This document shows, one piece after another, positions 62,645 through 64,000 of a stretch of DNA of 64,000 nucleotides. The position numbers and the translations under genes were made by a program. The stretch is from Canna indica (taxonomy: Eukaryota > Streptophyta > Magnoliopsida > Zingiberales > Cannaceae): assembly GCA_034359265.1 (NCBI GenBank), contig CP136896.1:12369501-12433500 (forward strand). Reading direction: 5' to 3'. Numbering within the stretch: position 1 is the stretch's first letter; each line of letters opens with the position of its first letter. Below the pieces are notes generated by a model. The model was not told where the DNA came from. It saw nothing but the letters and a program-made list of their open reading frames with translations, and searched no databases.

Positions 62645-62900
62645 TAGTGATTGGAAAGGTTGGTATATTATTAAAAGAGATAATTAATGAATCTAGCCCA
62701 AACTATAGGGGTTTTAACAAATCTAGCCCAGCTTTTAATTTGTCATAATTCTAGCCCAAACTTTTGAATTTACAACAATTATAACCCGCCGTGACTTACC
62801 CGTTACCTTTGGCATTAGTTGTTGATGTGGCTGCACAGTCAACTTTTCAAAAAATATTTTTTATCCTTTAGTTCTGCTGACGTGGCCACATCAGATACAT
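62645..62900. mobile_element. Fragment related to the Mutator-like MITE family
   Basis: ATTAATGAATCTAGCCCAAACTATAGGGGTTTTAACAAATC-type sequence, the later GTTGATGTGGCTGCAC and CTGACGTGGCC reproduce the plan of the 13749-14794 element arms, with different wording. Only one arm is evident here. Confidence 0.5.
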
Positions 62901-63028
62901 AACGTTTTAAAACCAAAACCCAAAAAAATATCAAAACCCTAAATCTACCCGACAGGAGTGCGCCGACCCCATTCTTCGTCAAAGTCGCTATTCTACCCAA
63001 CAGGAGGGCGCATCGCCGATCTCGTCCA

Positions 63029-63190
63029 TCGCTGGTGGCCGTTCTCGCAAGGCGTTCTTCTGTGCCCTTCTCACCAGTCGCCGGTGGCCGTTCTCGCAAG
63101 CCAATCTTCTTTCGCCCTTCTCACCAGTCGTCGGTGGCCGTTCTCGCAAGCCAATCTTTTGTCGCTATTCTTTTGTCGCCCTTCTCACAA
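63029..63190 (+). repeat. Tandem repeat, about 50 bp x 3
   Basis: Units TCGCYGGTGGCCGTTCTCGC...CCCTTCTCACCAG start at 63029, 63078 and 63128; the third is extended and diverged. GC-rich with an open frame that reads through, probably by chance. Confidence 0.85.
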
Positions 63191-64000
63191 TCTTCATCAG
63201 GTAAATTTCAGTAGTTGAAGCAGTCTTCATCAGGTTCTTCTGTTGCCCTTTATTATCTGCATATAGATTGGGTTTAAAAGCAGTAGTTGATTTAGGGATG
63301 AATATGCAGTAGTTGATTTAGGGATTAATATTTTTATAGTTTTACAGTTTTAAGTATCGATGCTATAATCGATGTTATTACAGTTTGAATAGTTTGAATA
63401 GTTAAACAATAAATTCAGCAGGGTAAGTAGTTTATGCAAACTGAGATAAATGAAGTATCGATATATAACTGATGACATCAATTCTAGTTTATTATTAGTA
63501 AATTTTATTAAGTAGTAAATTTCAGCAAGACAAGTAGTCATGAGACTGTCGTAAATTTTGATAGTAAATGTTATCGATATATAACTGTTGTAAATTTTAG
63601 TTTATTAGACTCATGAATATCTTACTCTTGATGATTTTGATAGTAGACAATGACATCAATAGTAACTGAGATAAATGAAGTATCGATAACGTCATCCATG
63701 TCTCCGTCATTTTGTCGTCATGAGATTGTGGCATGCTTGTTAATATCAAATACTAAGAAAAATCTTGGGAGAAGATTATGAAAATGCATACATTAGAACA
63801 ACAAAACGGTAACGATTTCTAAATAATATAATTTTATTTTTATTCATTTCTAAATAATATAATTTTGTAATGACATCTAACTATTTATCCCTCTTGCATA
63901 GGATGGTAATGATTGCGATTTTTTTGTTTGGTATAATCCTGCATATAGTGGACGCACAAAAGAAGTTTTGCAAAACCTGACCACCGATAAAGACAATTTG
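63191..64000. other. AT-rich tail of the window, possible partial exon at the edge
   Basis: Contains a duplicated GCAGTAGTTGATTTAGGGAT (about 63281 and 63309) and repeated GTATCGATATATAACTG words. The last 100 bases read DCDFFVWYNPAYSGRTKEVL in one frame after a possible acceptor, faintly like a GRF-type zinc-finger tail often carried by Mutator-like elements. Too short to call. Confidence 0.3.

Noticed and set aside
62189..62748. Two opposing frames as candidate genes
   Set aside because: No recognisable domain, no splice context or promoter; left as an unassigned region.
63029..63190. Regularly spaced repeats considered as a CRISPR-like array
   Set aside because: Units are directly tandem without unique spacers, and the DNA is plant nuclear.

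Overview
This window is nuclear DNA of a flowering plant. The evidence is three spliced genes with GT-AG introns, untranslated first exons, and dense nested retrotransposons and MITEs; a monocot is possible but not proven. No rRNA, tRNA, CRISPR array or bacterial-type operon was seen. All splice sites, element ends and target-site duplications (TSDs) below were read by eye.

Layout. 1-7530: a decayed Ty1/copia element (copia-1, plus strand) whose 5' LTR is cut by the window edge. 8109-10068: a probable solo Ty3/gypsy LTR. 10486-16053: a minus-strand copia derivative with gag but no recognisable pol, disrupted by hAT-type MITEs and a long-TIR Mutator-like MITE. 17880-18465: a gypsy LTR remnant. 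18751-27982: a 9.2-kb LINE with a 17-bp TSD, itself carrying an LTR-plus-PBS fragment, a solo copia LTR (with a hAT MITE inside it) and a second hAT MITE. 28560-32293: host gene 1, a small membrane-anchored(?) coiled-coil protein. 32630-34958: a truncated minus-strand copia. 34959-36440: a LINE 3' fragment. 36444-37432: a gypsy 3' end. 37433-48903: a second gypsy 3' end, split by a complete minus-strand copia (38420-48481, TSD CAAGG). 50106-51761: host gene 2, a four-exon EF-hand protein. 52473-61260: host gene 3 on the minus strand, a full SEC24-type COPII coat gene (1037 aa, 13 exons). 61475-64000: MITEs, a 50-bp tandem repeat and unassigned sequence.

The host genes do not form a pathway. 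SEC24 is a COPII cargo adaptor at ER exit sites, the EF-hand protein is a predicted calcium sensor with a hydrophobic C-terminus, and the coiled-coil protein has no known function to me. The EF-hand and SEC24 genes are convergent and about 0.7 kb apart.

The most interesting unexplained signal is in the copia LTR family present in four copies (25005-27119, 33975-34958, 38420-40484, 47166-48481). Each has a TATA box preceded, 21-22 nt upstream, by an inverted repeat with a constant 6-nt loop whose arms carry an AACGG core (MSA/MYB3R-like). Upstream of that lies a tract rich in palindromic GGTCGACC/GATCGATC words. Also notable are a captured plant gene fragment inside one of these LTRs, a GC-AG intron in SEC24, and an EF-hand intron made almost entirely of CT repeat.
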